A stretch of 64,000 nucleotides of DNA from Bifidobacterium sp. ESL0728 (GCF_029392015.1 NZ_CP113925.1:1054001-1118000); one strand, 5' to 3'. Counted from the stretch's first letter, positions 1-6,836 are shown. Made by a program: numbers and translations. The notes: generated by a model not told the origin, from the letters alone.

Positions 1-612
1 GCTCCACTTGCGCTCCATACGGCGTTCCCGCAGCCGTTGGAGCCTGTAGCCCCAATTGTCCGTTCCCGCCGTCTCGGCAAGCTCCGCCTGTGTCTCCGGA
101 TCGTCGTCGAACTCCGCAAGCGCCTCCAGATCGGAGACCGATAGTTGCGCGAAATCCTTCGACTTGGATCTCACAGTCTCGGGGATCGCGGCCATCTTCA
201 GGCGCAAGCGCACGTATTTCGCGCTGCGTCCCGTTTTCTTGGCTATCTTGGGGGCAGTGTCGCCGAGGTCGAGCAGCCCCTGGTAGGCGTCGGCCTCCTC
301 GATTGCGCTGAGGTTCCTGCGCTGGCAATTCTCGACGATCATCAATTCCAATTGCTGCTTGTCATCCAGGCTGTCGATGATGCACGGCACTGTCTCCAGT
401 CCCGCGAGCCTAGCGGCCGCAAGCCTGCGATGCCCCCAGATGACACGGTATCCATCACCATCGGGATTCTCCACCACAAGCAGGTTCTGTTTTATCCCTT
501 GGGCTTTGATGCTGTCGGCCAGCTCACTCACGTCGCCGACATCCTTGCGTGGGTTGCCGGGATGCGGGTGCAGATCGCTCACTTTGATCATCTGGATGTT
601 GTTGTCACTCAT
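1..612 (-). CDS. ParB/Spo0J-like DNA-binding protein, partial
   Basis: The first 204 codons of a protein that runs off the left edge. The N-terminus has the ParB-like nuclease/CTPase fold signature: a 'HPHPGNPRK' stretch near residue 15, 'IKQNLLVV', 'IWGHRRLAAARLAG' (the GxRR-type box), then 'VENCQRRNLSAIEEADAY', followed by a helix-turn-helix region ('IAKKTGRSAKYVRLRL'). ParB-family proteins bind centromere-like sites or act as regulators and nucleases in phages and plasmids. No ParA is visible, so partition is only one option. The ATG overlaps the stop of the upstream gene (612/609), so the two are translationally coupled. It is the most distal gene of the leftward operon seen here. Confidence 0.8.
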   Translation of the reverse strand, partial: MSDNNIQMIKVSDLHPHPGNPRKDVGDVSELADSIKAQGIKQNLLVVENPDGDGYRVIWGHRRLAAARLAGLETVPCIIDSLDDKQQLELMIVENCQRRNLSAIEEADAYQGLLDLGDTAPKIAKKTGRSAKYVRLRLKMAAIPETVRSKSKDFAQLSVSDLEALAEFDDDPETQAELAETAGTDNWGYRLQRLRERRMERKWS

Positions 613-920
613 GATTGCTCCTCCTCGACCAGCCGTCCGACAGAATCCAGACGGCCACCCAAAAACGCCATATCACCGGCCTCATGCCTTCCGGACGCGC
701 GAAGCGCCTGGGCCAGCAGCTCCGCGGCCACTGCAGCCGTCCGCCCGGCGTTCCCTTTGGTCACTATGGGGTCGAGTTCCACCGGTGCCAGCAGTTTCCC
801 GTCCTCCAAGGTTTTGGGCAGGCTGATGGAGCCCAAAGGTCTCTCGCCCCACGGGGTCGTCACCGAGAGCACGAACCGCAGCCCCTCGGGAATATGATCT
901 TTATCGTTGTTATCGGTCAT
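609..920 (-). CDS. Hypothetical protein, element operon
   Basis: A 103-residue soluble protein with no family I recognise. It has no signal peptide or membrane segment, and its composition is balanced ('RFVLSVTTPWGERPLGSISL' near the N-terminus, a charged C-terminus ending 'VEEEQS'). An 'AAGGAGAT' ribosome site lies just before the ATG. Its stop overlaps the start of the ParB-like gene by 4 nt and it follows a 23-aa membrane peptide, so it belongs to the leftward operon of the integrated element. A role linked to the ParB-like protein is only positional inference. Confidence 0.6.
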   Translation of the reverse strand: MTDNNDKDHIPEGLRFVLSVTTPWGERPLGSISLPKTLEDGKLLAPVELDPIVTKGNAGRTAAVAAELLAQALRASGRHEAGDMAFLGGRLDSVGRLVEEEQS

Positions 921-935
921 CTTGATCTCCTTTTT

Positions 936-1007
936 TTATTTCCTCCCGCCGAGCCACCCGACGAATACCGTCAGGGCGATCAGCAGGGCGAGGATAAGAT
1001 TGCTCAT
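936..1007 (-). CDS. 23-residue single-span membrane peptide
   Basis: A short reading frame in the 93-nt gap between ssb and the next operon gene. It encodes a peptide that is almost entirely one hydrophobic helix (residues 4-19) followed by 'GGRK', which would sit at the positively charged cytoplasmic end. It starts 7 nt after the ssb stop, and its stop is followed directly by the ribosome site of the next gene, so it fills the gap exactly. No strong Shine-Dalgarno sequence precedes it; coupling to ssb translation is possible. Phage and ICE operons often carry such peptides, but the function here is unknown. Confidence 0.35.
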   Translation of the reverse strand: MSNLILALLIALTVFVGWLGGRK

Positions 1008-1013
1008 TTTTTT

Positions 1014-1565
1014 TCAGAACTCCGGCTGGCCGGAATCGACGTTGCCGAACTCGGCGTCCGCCTCCGCGTCGGCCGCGCGTTGGGTGAACGGGTCAGTGCC
1101 CAAAGCCGGCTGCTGGCCGGCGTTCTGCCGTGCCGGCTGGCTGTTGGCGGGGAATGGCTTGCGGTTGGGGTCGCCATACGTGCCGTTGAACCCGTGTCTC
1201 TGCGTGATCCGGTGCACCTGGGCGGTGGCATAACGCAAAGACGGGCCGATCTCGTCGACCGTCAGCTCCACCACCGTGCGGTTGCTCCCGTCGTTGGCCG
1301 TGTACGAGCGCTGTCCGAGCGTGCCGCGCACAATCACCCGCATGCCCTTCGCCAGGCTTGACGCGCAATGCGACGCCATGTCACGCCAGGCCGAGCAGCG
1401 CATGAACAGCGCCGGCCCGTCCTCCCAACCTTTCGTCTCACGGTTGAACGTCCTCGGCGTCGAAGCGACCGTGAAGTTCGCCACGGGTGTCCCGCCGCCG
1501 GTCGTCCTCAATTCGGGGTCAGCCGTAAGGTTACCGATGATCGTCAGCATCGTTTCACCTGCCAT
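1014..1565 (-). CDS. ssb: Single-stranded DNA-binding protein (element copy)
   Basis: A 183-residue SSB. The OB-fold covers about residues 6-115 ('LTIIGNLTADPELRTT', 'PVANFTVAS', 'FMRCSAWRDMA', 'GMRVIVRGTLGQRSY'), followed by a Gln/Pro/Asn-rich tail. It would coat single-stranded DNA during replication or transfer of the element. The start at 1565 is chosen because GGAGG lies just upstream and the family domain begins there; a longer frame upstream gives only arginine-rich nonsense. The C-terminal tip is '...GNVDSGQPEF' rather than the chromosomal acidic D-D-x-x-P-F tip. The acidic run before it (ADAEADAE) may do the same job. It overlaps the next upstream gene by 11 nt. Confidence 0.9.
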   Translation of the reverse strand: MAGETMLTIIGNLTADPELRTTGGGTPVANFTVASTPRTFNRETKGWEDGPALFMRCSAWRDMASHCASSLAKGMRVIVRGTLGQRSYTANDGSNRTVVELTVDEIGPSLRYATAQVHRITQRHGFNGTYGDPNRKPFPANSQPARQNAGQQPALGTDPFTQRAADAEADAEFGNVDSGQPEF

Positions 1566-2130
1566 CGGGCTCGCCTCCCACATAGCGTGCGAGTACGGAG
1601 TATTTGCCGTCACGGCGTATGTACCTCGCCTCGAAACTGCCCTTGGGCGCGAAGCTGTGCAGATGTCCCGTGCGGATCCGCGTAGCCAGGTCACGCGCAC
1701 GCTCGCGCGCAAGACCCGACTCCACCATCGCGACCCTGCCCCGGTGGTCGGTCAGCGCCTCCGCAACCGACCACCACCTGCCGCGCTTTGGCTCGCACTC
1801 GACCGCGCCTTCAGGCCAGTCGTCGCCGACCCATTCCAAGCCATCGGCATCGGCCTCCTTCGGTTTCGGTGCCTGCACTGTTGCCTCGGCAGGCTTCACG
1901 AGTTTCGGCGTGCCCTTTGTGTCGGCCGGCTTGTCCTGTACAGGTTGCGGGGGGACGGTTCCGGCCGACTTGTCCTGTTTCGTGGGAATCTCTCCGGGTA
2001 TCGTCTTGCCGTTTTTCCGGCACCAGCGCCCCAGGGCAAGCCTCTCCGCCGGTGTCAGCGTCTCGCACCCGTCCTTGCGGGCGAGATTGTAAAGGTTCTC
2101 CAGATAATCGTTCGAATAGCGCCCCATCAT
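1555..2130 (-). CDS. Hypothetical element protein with tryptophan-rich C-half
   Basis: A 191-residue protein of unknown function. The N-terminal third is charged and helical ('YSNDYLENLYNLARKDG', 'LTPAERLALGRWCRKNGK'). A Lys/Pro/Thr/Ala-rich linker follows at about residues 50-95, then a compact C-terminal part ('LEWVGDDWPEGAVECEPKRG' onward) with 'ARDLATRIRTG', which looks nucleic-acid or protein binding. There are two adjacent ATGs (2130 and 2127) after GGAGG; 2130 forms an ATGA overlap with the upstream gene and is preferred. Its C-terminus overlaps ssb. The linker between two folded parts suggests a replication or recombination accessory, but this is inference. Confidence 0.55.
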   Translation of the reverse strand: MMGRYSNDYLENLYNLARKDGCETLTPAERLALGRWCRKNGKTIPGEIPTKQDKSAGTVPPQPVQDKPADTKGTPKLVKPAEATVQAPKPKEADADGLEWVGDDWPEGAVECEPKRGRWWSVAEALTDHRGRVAMVESGLARERARDLATRIRTGHLHSFAPKGSFEARYIRRDGKYSVLARYVGGEPDGR

Positions 2131-2354
2131 GCCGCCTCCACGGTCGAGCTCATCATGTGGTCCTTCTCCCAGCGCACCACATCGGCCAGGTCGTATAGGA
2201 TTCGCACGCCATGCGCACCCGTCCGGCCCTGTTTGCTGAAGTGTGGCCCGCAGCCTTGGTAGCGCCAGTTCGCCAGCGTCCCCATCGCGCAATGCCACCG
2301 CGCGGCGAGCTCCCTGCTGGTCAGCCACACCCTTTCCCTATCGGCTTTCGTCAT
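2127..2354 (-). CDS. Excisionase-like helix-turn-helix protein
   Basis: A 75-residue protein matching the small MerR/excisionase-type DNA-binding fold: 'VWLTSRELAARWHCAMGTLA' followed by 'NWRYQGCGPHFSKQG' and 'VRILYDLADVVRWEKDH'. This is the pattern seen in Xis/AlpA-like proteins (helix-turn-helix with W-R-x-x-G-x-G-P wing, then a Y-x-x-x-D-V-x-x-W helix). These bend DNA at attachment sites or regulate operons. The start at 2354 is chosen because the domain begins there; longer upstream frames are arginine-rich noise. It overlaps its neighbours by 17 nt and 4 nt, so it sits in a tight operon. Confidence 0.7.
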   Translation of the reverse strand: MTKADRERVWLTSRELAARWHCAMGTLANWRYQGCGPHFSKQGRTGAHGVRILYDLADVVRWEKDHMMSSTVEAA

Positions 2355-2742
2355 CCTCGACCTCCTTCGCCTCGTCGCGCCCCATCGGCGTGAGCCGATA
2401 GCGCGTGCACCGTCCGCCCGACTCCGTGACGCCTTCACGGTCGAACTCCTCGACCATGCCCAGCTTCGTGAGCTCCTTGAGACGCGTGCGTATCGTGCTC
2501 TCGCCCAGCGGGTGCGCCTCCGGGTGCCGGAGACGGTTGATCCGTTGCGCCTGCCTCGCCACACGCCACGCCTCCAGCGGCATGCCCGAATGCCGCCGCA
2601 ATTGGTACATCGCGACGAGCGTCAGCTTCTGCTTCTGCACGACGTTGACACCGGTCGCGGCCAGCTGGCTCGTCCACGGGTCGCCGGCGCGGGTGCCGGC
2701 CACAGTGGGCTCGTCGATGCTGCCTTGGATGAGATGGGTCAT
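2338..2742 (-). CDS. Winged helix-turn-helix protein
   Basis: A 134-residue protein. The N-terminus 'DPWTSQLAATGVN' resembles the start of phage replication/regulatory winged-helix proteins. The middle has 'ALRRH'-type helices, and the second half is a wing-helix ('LGESTIRTRLKELTKLG', then 'VEEFDREGVTESGGRCTRYRLT'). This is a DNA-reading module as in MarR/phage winged-helix proteins. AAGGAAAGG precedes the ATG. It is the first gene after a 67-nt gap that contains a GC-rich hairpin, so it may head its own transcript. It probably regulates or primes element replication; the exact role is unknown. Confidence 0.6.
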   Translation of the reverse strand: MTHLIQGSIDEPTVAGTRAGDPWTSQLAATGVNVVQKQKLTLVAMYQLRRHSGMPLEAWRVARQAQRINRLRHPEAHPLGESTIRTRLKELTKLGMVEEFDREGVTESGGRCTRYRLTPMGRDEAKEVEDDESR

Positions 2743-2773
2743 TGTGGTATCCTTTCCTTGAATGTTGTTTTGA

Positions 2774-2793
2774 AGCCCCGTTGCCGCGGGGCT
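2774..2793. other. GC-rich hairpin in the leftward operon
   Basis: AGCCCCG (2774-2780), a 6-nt loop, and CGGGGCT (2787-2793) form a perfect 7-bp stem. On the + strand it is followed by a T-rich run, as in an intrinsic terminator, but no + strand gene lies upstream. On the - strand, the direction of the operon, no T-run follows. It may act as an attenuator, mRNA end-stabiliser or recognition site between the small membrane genes and the winged-helix gene. Confidence 0.4.
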
Positions 2794-2809
2794 TTTCTTT
2801 TGCTGAAAA

Positions 2810-2938
2810 TCAGAGACTGATCGCGCTCGTGACCAGTGACGCGGTAGTGTAGGTCACCGTCTTGCCTTGCTTGGAACCCGTCGCCGCGATCACCATGATC
2901 ACGCCGTAGACGAGCAGTACCCATGCCTGCCAGCTCAT
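2810..2938 (-). CDS. 42-residue membrane peptide
   Basis: A small protein starting 'MSWQAWVLLVYGVIMVIAAT', one strongly hydrophobic helix at about residues 4-20 followed by a short polar loop and a second mildly hydrophobic segment. Its ATG overlaps the stop of the preceding 64-residue membrane protein (ATGA at 2935-2938), so the two are translationally coupled. The pairing of two tiny membrane proteins is reminiscent of holin-like or superinfection-related modules, but nothing in the sequence proves that. The longer upstream frame is out of keeping with the overlap and was not used. Confidence 0.5.
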   Translation of the reverse strand: MSWQAWVLLVYGVIMVIAATGSKQGKTVTYTTASLVTSAISL

Positions 2939-3129
2939 TCGCCGCCTCCCTCGAGAATCGTGACCGCAATCAGCGGGCAAATCAGAAACGCCCACATCGC
3001 TGCGATCAGATGCAGCAGCGGCGTCTCGCATGCTGGGCCGGTGCACATCCACAGCACGACTGCCAGCATCGATGCCGCGACCAGCAGCAACCCCAGCATG
3101 GAAAGCGTTCTTTTGAATTCCTCACTCAT
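2935..3129 (-). CDS. 64-residue two-span membrane protein
   Basis: A short protein with a charged N-terminus ('MSEEFKRT') and two hydrophobic segments (about residues 10-28 and 38-58), separated by a loop holding two cysteines ('CTGPACETP'). An AAAGGAG ribosome site precedes the ATG. It is the first gene of the leftward series and is divergent from the coiled-coil gene at 3173, with only 43 nt between them. Topology is holin-like, but the family is not recognised. Confidence 0.5.
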   Translation of the reverse strand: MSEEFKRTLSMLGLLLVAASMLAVVLWMCTGPACETPLLHLIAAMWAFLICPLIAVTILEGGGE

Positions 3130-3159
3130 GGCTCGGCTCCTTTCCGGTCCCGGGTTTGC

Positions 3160-3165
3160 TAGAAT
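3160..3165 (+). promoter_or_regulatory. -10 box for a leaderless transcript
   Basis: TAGAAT lies 7 nt before the ATG at 3173 and there is no purine-rich ribosome site. Transcription would start at or near the A of the start codon, a leaderless arrangement common in actinobacteria. Confidence 0.5.
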
Positions 3166-3172
3166 CCGGTGT

Positions 3173-3796
3173 ATGAACGTGCTCGATATCATCGCGGATA
3201 TAGGAAGCATGGTCGGCGGGCTCGGTGGCATCGCCGGCATTGTCGCCCTGGTCCAGACGCATGCGGCCAACCAGCTCGCGAAGCAGGCAAACGCCACAGC
3301 GAAGGAAGCCAACAGGATCGCCGGAGACTCGAAGACGCTGGCCGGTAAGGCCAACGACCTTGCATCCAAGGCGAACGAGATAAGTACAGACGCGAACACG
3401 ATCAGCAACCGGGCGCTTGCCGTCACCGCGGACCAGACGGTCTACAACTGGCGGGTCGAATTCGATGGAAAAAGCTCGACCGTCTACATCGTGAATGATT
3501 GCGGTCACGAGGCACGAGACGTGACCGTGTTCCTTCGCCAGGAAGACGAGACCCTCACTCACCGACGGTTCGAGGAAATACCCGCTTTCGGAGAGGCTTC
3601 GCTCGAATGCAAGCTCCTCACGAAGCAGATTCGAAAAAGCCAGCAGTCCATCGACAGGAATAATGCCAGCGGATTCGTCTTTATTCTCGGAAGCGGCTCT
3701 ACCGGCGCAACTGTCCATATCGTCTATACCACTGAGCTCGGCAGCCGTAGAACCGATAAAATCAAGAAGAGCTTCACCGACGGAAAGCGCCATTGA
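3173..3796 (+). CDS. Membrane-anchored coiled-coil protein, unknown function
   Basis: A 207-residue protein. The N-terminus holds a weakly hydrophobic stretch ('IGSMVGGLGGIAGIVALVQT', residues 8-27), probably a membrane anchor or reentrant helix. An Ala/Asn/Lys-rich heptad region follows at about residues 30-85, with repeated 'AKxANxxA' units ('AKQANATAKEANRIAG', 'AGKANDLASKANEIS'), which should form a long coiled coil. The C-terminal ~120 residues look like a beta-rich domain ('VYNWRVEFDGKSSTVYIVND', 'ARDVTVFLRQ'). The layout recalls small phage or host-interaction proteins anchored at the membrane. It faces away from the leftward operon and has its own leaderless promoter, so it may be expressed during dormancy of the element. 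Confidence 0.6.
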   Translation: MNVLDIIADIGSMVGGLGGIAGIVALVQTHAANQLAKQANATAKEANRIAGDSKTLAGKANDLASKANEISTDANTISNRALAVTADQTVYNWRVEFDGKSSTVYIVNDCGHEARDVTVFLRQEDETLTHRRFEEIPAFGEASLECKLLTKQIRKSQQSIDRNNASGFVFILGSGSTGATVHIVYTTELGSRRTDKIKKSFTDGKRH

Positions 3797-3963
3797 ATCA
3801 TTAGCAATCATGATTCCGTATCCGTTTCGATGCGCTTGTACATAGGACTCACCAACGCCTTTCAAGATTGTCTACTTCCACGAAGCAGGAAAAGTAGGTT
3901 CCTTCCATCGTTAGAATTGGAATTGCAGTAACCAGAAATCCAATGAAGGAAGGAAGTATTGGC

Positions 3964-4218
3964 ATGGCGTACTCTTTTAGATTCGAGACGAAGGCTGGGC
4001 AGGTGCGGCAGATTGATCTTGCCGGCGACGATGATGCGGTGCATCTCCTTGAGAATCTCGATCAAGGATTGAAGGACGGGGAGGCGGTGTCCATGATGGC
4101 CAACGTCAAGGGGGTTTCCGTCCCATGCAGCGTCAACGTCAACCCGCGCGCGATGGTCTGGTGGACGCTTGTCGACACCGACACCATCTCGGACGGAGCC
4201 AGAATCGCTTTCTCCTGA
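3964..4218 (+). CDS. Small hypothetical protein
   Basis: An 84-residue soluble protein beginning 'MAYSFRFETKAGQVRQIDLA' with alternating charged and hydrophobic residues typical of a small beta-sheet domain. The start at 3964 is chosen over the in-frame ATG at 3943 because AAGGAAGG lies a few bases before it. Two opposite-strand frames cover the same bases but read less like protein. It is convergent with the XRE gene at 4292 and downstream of the coiled-coil gene, separated by 167 nt. No family is recognised. Confidence 0.5.
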   Translation: MAYSFRFETKAGQVRQIDLAGDDDAVHLLENLDQGLKDGEAVSMMANVKGVSVPCSVNVNPRAMVWWTLVDTDTISDGARIAFS

Positions 4219-4291
4219 CCTTTGCCGCGACTTCCCGCCGCCCAGATACTCCAGTGCCCGGGCGATGTCACAGGTGCTGATTTCTATGCAA

Positions 4292-4603
4292 TCACTCATG
4301 ATCCATCTCCTTCGATTGGTTGGTGTCCGCGAGCGCCGTGGCGGCAGAAGGCTGACCCTGAGAACTGCAAATAGCGTCCTGAATGTTAAAAATTTCTGGA
4401 GGAAAGAATTCTGAGGGTTTTTCTCTGGTTGCCTCGCTTAGGTGCACTAACTCACTAACGTCGAATCCTCTACGACCTGAAATTTTTGCGTTAAATGACG
4501 AATAAGGTATCTCTGACATCTCTGCGAGCGCACGTTTCGTCATGCCGTGCTTGCGACGGATTTCATCAACTCTATGGCCGACTTCTGCATTTACGTTGCT
4601 CAT
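4292..4603 (-). CDS. XRE-family HTH regulator (Cro-like partner)
   Basis: A 103-residue protein with an N-terminal helix-turn-helix ('RVDEIRRKHGMTKRALAEMS' then 'IPYSSFNAKISGRRGFDVSE', residues about 10-55), ending in a low-complexity Ala/Thr/Ser tail. It is transcribed away from a second XRE gene (4719) across a 115-nt region with palindromes, as in the cI/cro or ImmR/Xis switch of phages and ICEs. The start at 4603 lies inside one palindrome, CTCATGTGAG, so the protein or its partner probably blocks this promoter. The base composition around it is more AT-rich than the neighbouring core genes. Confidence 0.75.
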   Translation of the reverse strand: MSNVNAEVGHRVDEIRRKHGMTKRALAEMSEIPYSSFNAKISGRRGFDVSELVHLSEATREKPSEFFPPEIFNIQDAICSSQGQPSAATALADTNQSKEMDHE

Positions 4604-4722
4604 GTGAGCCACAATATACTTTATATGTGAAATTGTCAAAACAGGTATGTCACAAGTGAGAAACAACTTATTCGGAATGTGAATTGCAATTGCTTGAATT
4701 AAGATATAAGATGCTCACATGA
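4598..4722. promoter_or_regulatory. Divergent operator region with repeated palindromes
   Basis: Between the two XRE genes are three related sites: GCTCATGTGAGC (4598-4609, over one start codon), TCACAAGTGA (4650-4659, middle), and GCTCACATGA (4713-4722, over the other start codon). The two flanking sites are near inverted copies of each other (GCTCACATGAGC is the reverse complement of the first). This is the layout of a three-operator genetic switch. A likely -10 for the rightward gene is the TATAAG just before its start. Confidence 0.55.
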
Positions 4723-5114
4723 CTCAAGAGCAAGATATACGTAGCCAACGTTTTTCACAGTTAGTTGGGCTAGAACTGAAAGCTAATTTCGCTCGATGCG
4801 GAATACCTCAGAGCAAGGTTGCTGAACTGCTGGGACATTCAAAGTCGGGATATTCAAGATGGCTGAATGCTAAACCGTCTATGCCTTTGGAAGCTCTTTT
4901 GAATACCTGTGAACTGCTTAAGATTAATCCCGGCAAAGTTGTTGATTCGGCGTATGAGCGATTAATTGCTGAAATGGGCGAGTATAAACCGCCGAGAAGC
5001 GATCAGGGTCGGGAGGCAAAAATTCAAGATATGATTATGAATCCTGATAAGTATGACCTTGCCGCGAATCGTGATAAGTACAAACAAGCAGAGAAAGATA
5101 TACCACTCGATTGA
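4719..5114 (+). CDS. XRE-family repressor (ImmR-like)
   Basis: A 131-residue protein with an N-terminal helix-turn-helix ('FARCGIPQSKVAELLGHSKS' then 'GYSRWLNAKPSMPLEALL', residues about 23-60) and a charged C-terminal tail ('MIMNPDKYDLAANRDKYKQA'). It is followed within 20 nt by an ImmA/IrrE-type metallopeptidase. In ICEBs1 and many phages this repressor-protease pair controls dormancy: the peptidase cleaves the repressor after DNA damage or a signal. Its promoter region is shared with the leftward XRE gene. The role as maintenance repressor is inferred from that arrangement. Confidence 0.75.
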   Translation: MTQEQDIRSQRFSQLVGLELKANFARCGIPQSKVAELLGHSKSGYSRWLNAKPSMPLEALLNTCELLKINPGKVVDSAYERLIAEMGEYKPPRSDQGREAKIQDMIMNPDKYDLAANRDKYKQAEKDIPLD

Positions 5115-5131
5115 CGAGAGGGGATACTGTG

Positions 5132-5551
5132 ATGATGCAGTGTTACGACGAGATGCTTTCCACGGCTCAGGCATTGGGATTCGAGGTGATCGAAGAATCA
5201 ATACCCAGCGATTGTGATGGCCTCTATTTGTGGCCATACCGTCTGATTGTGATTGACCAGAATCTCCCGGAATATGTGCGTCGATGCACATTGTGTCACG
5301 AATTGGTCCATGCCGAACACGATGACCGAGGCTGTGGATCGAGAACGGGTATGGCCGCCGAGGCCAGAACAAGACGTGAGACGGCGCTGCACCTCATTGA
5401 TGTGCCCAAGTACAAGCTTGCGGAAGAAATGTACGATGGGGATTCTTCCAAGATTGCCAGTGAACTCAATGTGACGAGGCAAGTGGTCGAAGATTTCCGA
5501 TCGTGGCTGCAGAATCAAGAACCTCGAAGGATAGTGATGAAGGCATGTTAG
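5132..5551 (+). CDS. ImmA/IrrE family metallopeptidase
   Basis: A 139-residue protein with the zinc-peptidase motif H-E-L-V-H at residues 56-60 ('TLCHELVHAEHDDRG'), preceded by the typical 'DCDGLYLWPYRLIVIDQNLP' strand. The C-terminus has a helical region ('IASELNVTRQVVEDFRSWL'), a helix-turn-helix-like part as in longer family members. The family cuts XRE repressors to induce mobile elements. AGAGGGG precedes a run GTG-ATG-ATG; the ATG at 5132 is chosen, and a TTG start at 5111 would overlap the repressor's stop. It is co-transcribed with the repressor at 4719. Confidence 0.88.
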   Translation: MMQCYDEMLSTAQALGFEVIEESIPSDCDGLYLWPYRLIVIDQNLPEYVRRCTLCHELVHAEHDDRGCGSRTGMAAEARTRRETALHLIDVPKYKLAEEMYDGDSSKIASELNVTRQVVEDFRSWLQNQEPRRIVMKAC

Positions 5552-5574
5552 CGAATATTTGTTGCCGGAGTAGC

Positions 5575-6294
5575 TTAAATCGTTCTGTTGGATTGTTCTT
5601 TCAGCATGCTTTCGATTCGCTCAAGCCTCTGCGAGACGTCCTCGATTTGTGCCCTTGTGATTTCAGTGCTCTTTTTCTCGTCTGCGCTCACTTCGTCGAC
5701 GATCCACGAGCCGAATGTGCCAGTGATGACACCGATGAGGCCGATGCCGGCAAGCATAAGCACGAAGGCAATGATACGACCGGTGGCGGTGACAGGCACA
5801 AAATCCCCGTAGCCGACAGTCGTTATAGTGACGAACGTCCACCACAAAGCCTGAGGCCAAGTGTGTATGTTGGCTCCGGGCGCATAGCGTTCGGCATCAA
5901 GCACAGCGAGAGATCCAATCAGTACCAGGAGCACGGCGCAGGCCACAACGTAGATGATGATCTTGCCGCGCAAAGCCATGCCGCTCGTCCGATGCAACGT
6001 GTTGAGCGCTGTCAGTACTCGCAACGCCCTCAATGGCCTCACGACAGGAAGAACGACGACTGCAAGATCGAACAAGTGAGTCTTGAAGAACTTCCACTTG
6101 CCGTCCGCGAGCGCGAAGGATATCACGTAGTCGAGTGCGAATATAACCCACAGCCCGTTCATCGTCCATTCGGCGGCGGTGTTCCAAATTCCTTTGGGTT
6201 CGTCGATTATCTGCCACGCGTAGATAATCAGGAACACTATCGACAGTATCGTCAGCGGCCACTCGGTGACCGACTCCCACTTCTTCAATCTCAT
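5575..6294 (-). CDS. Voltage-gated potassium channel-like protein
   Basis: A 239-residue membrane protein with a six-helix Kv-type layout: hydrophobic segments near residues 13-30, 47-62 and 76-85, an arginine-bearing S4-like helix ('VVRPLRALRVLTALNTLHR', 84-102), S5 (112-132), the selectivity filter T-T-V-G-Y-G-D at 158-164, S6 (173-195), and a charged C-terminal coiled tail. The filter is the canonical K+ signature. It would sit in the cytoplasmic membrane as a tetramer. It is a cargo gene inside the integrated element, facing the ImmA gene convergently with a 23-nt gap. Whether it is gated by voltage is inferred from the four spaced arginines. Confidence 0.88.
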   Translation of the reverse strand: MRLKKWESVTEWPLTILSIVFLIIYAWQIIDEPKGIWNTAAEWTMNGLWVIFALDYVISFALADGKWKFFKTHLFDLAVVVLPVVRPLRALRVLTALNTLHRTSGMALRGKIIIYVVACAVLLVLIGSLAVLDAERYAPGANIHTWPQALWWTFVTITTVGYGDFVPVTATGRIIAFVLMLAGIGLIGVITGTFGSWIVDEVSADEKKSTEITRAQIEDVSQRLERIESMLKEQSNRTI

Positions 6295-6383
6295 AGGTAT
6301 GACTTTGCTCCCGAAGCGGGACAGAGACGGATTTATAAATTGTGTTGCACGTCAATGTGTGGCTTGAAGGAAAAGAGATAATT

Positions 6384-6836
6384 ATGAAACTGAAGAAGAT
6401 AGCAGCAGTTGTGGCTTCTCTGGTGATGCTTACGGGATTTGCGGCTTGCGGGTCGTCGTCGCAAGGTGACGCAGGCAAAAGCACCTCGTCCTCGCAGACG
6501 AAGCCTGCACCGAAACCTGCGGATCTCACCGGTACTTGGAAGCAGACGAATTCCGAGTCAAAAGATACTTACATGGAGGCCATAGTCACCGCCAACTCAA
6601 TCGAGATCAACTGGGTGAAGCCCGACCAGAAGAGCCTGTATTGGAAGGGCACGTTCACCGCACCGACCAAAGCCGGCGCATACTCGTGGACGAGCCAGGG
6701 TGATACCGAGACCATGAAGACCTCGATTATGGCCTCACAGGATGCGACGAAGAAATTCACCTACGACGGCAAACAGCTCACCTATGAGCAGTCCGCCCTG
6801 GGCACCACAACGACAGTCCGCATGAGCAAGCAGTAA
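6384..6836 (+). CDS. Small secreted lipoprotein
   Basis: A 150-residue protein with a lipoprotein signal peptide: 'MKLKKIAAVVASLVMLTGFA' then Ala-Cys (lipobox G-F-A-A-C near residues 18-22). A Ser/Thr/Lys/Pro linker follows, then a beta-rich domain of about 105 residues starting 'LTGTWKQTNS', a lipocalin- or bacterial-lipoprotein-like 'TGTW' start. GAAGGAAAAGAG precedes the chosen ATG; an earlier in-frame ATG at 6342 lacks such a site. It lies between the channel gene and the integrase, a classic cargo position, and would be anchored on the outer face of the membrane. Function unknown. Confidence 0.75.
   Translation: MKLKKIAAVVASLVMLTGFAACGSSSQGDAGKSTSSSQTKPAPKPADLTGTWKQTNSESKDTYMEAIVTANSIEINWVKPDQKSLYWKGTFTAPTKAGAYSWTSQGDTETMKTSIMASQDATKKFTYDGKQLTYEQSALGTTTTVRMSKQ

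Noticed and set aside
145-897. Long + strand reading frame over the ParB-like gene
   Set aside because: Antisense shadow: the minus frame has clear ParB motifs, and this frame has none.
3862-4299. Minus-strand frame starting at the XRE stop
   Set aside because: It overlaps the + strand small gene, whose protein looks more natural, and its own sequence is His/Arg-rich and family-free.
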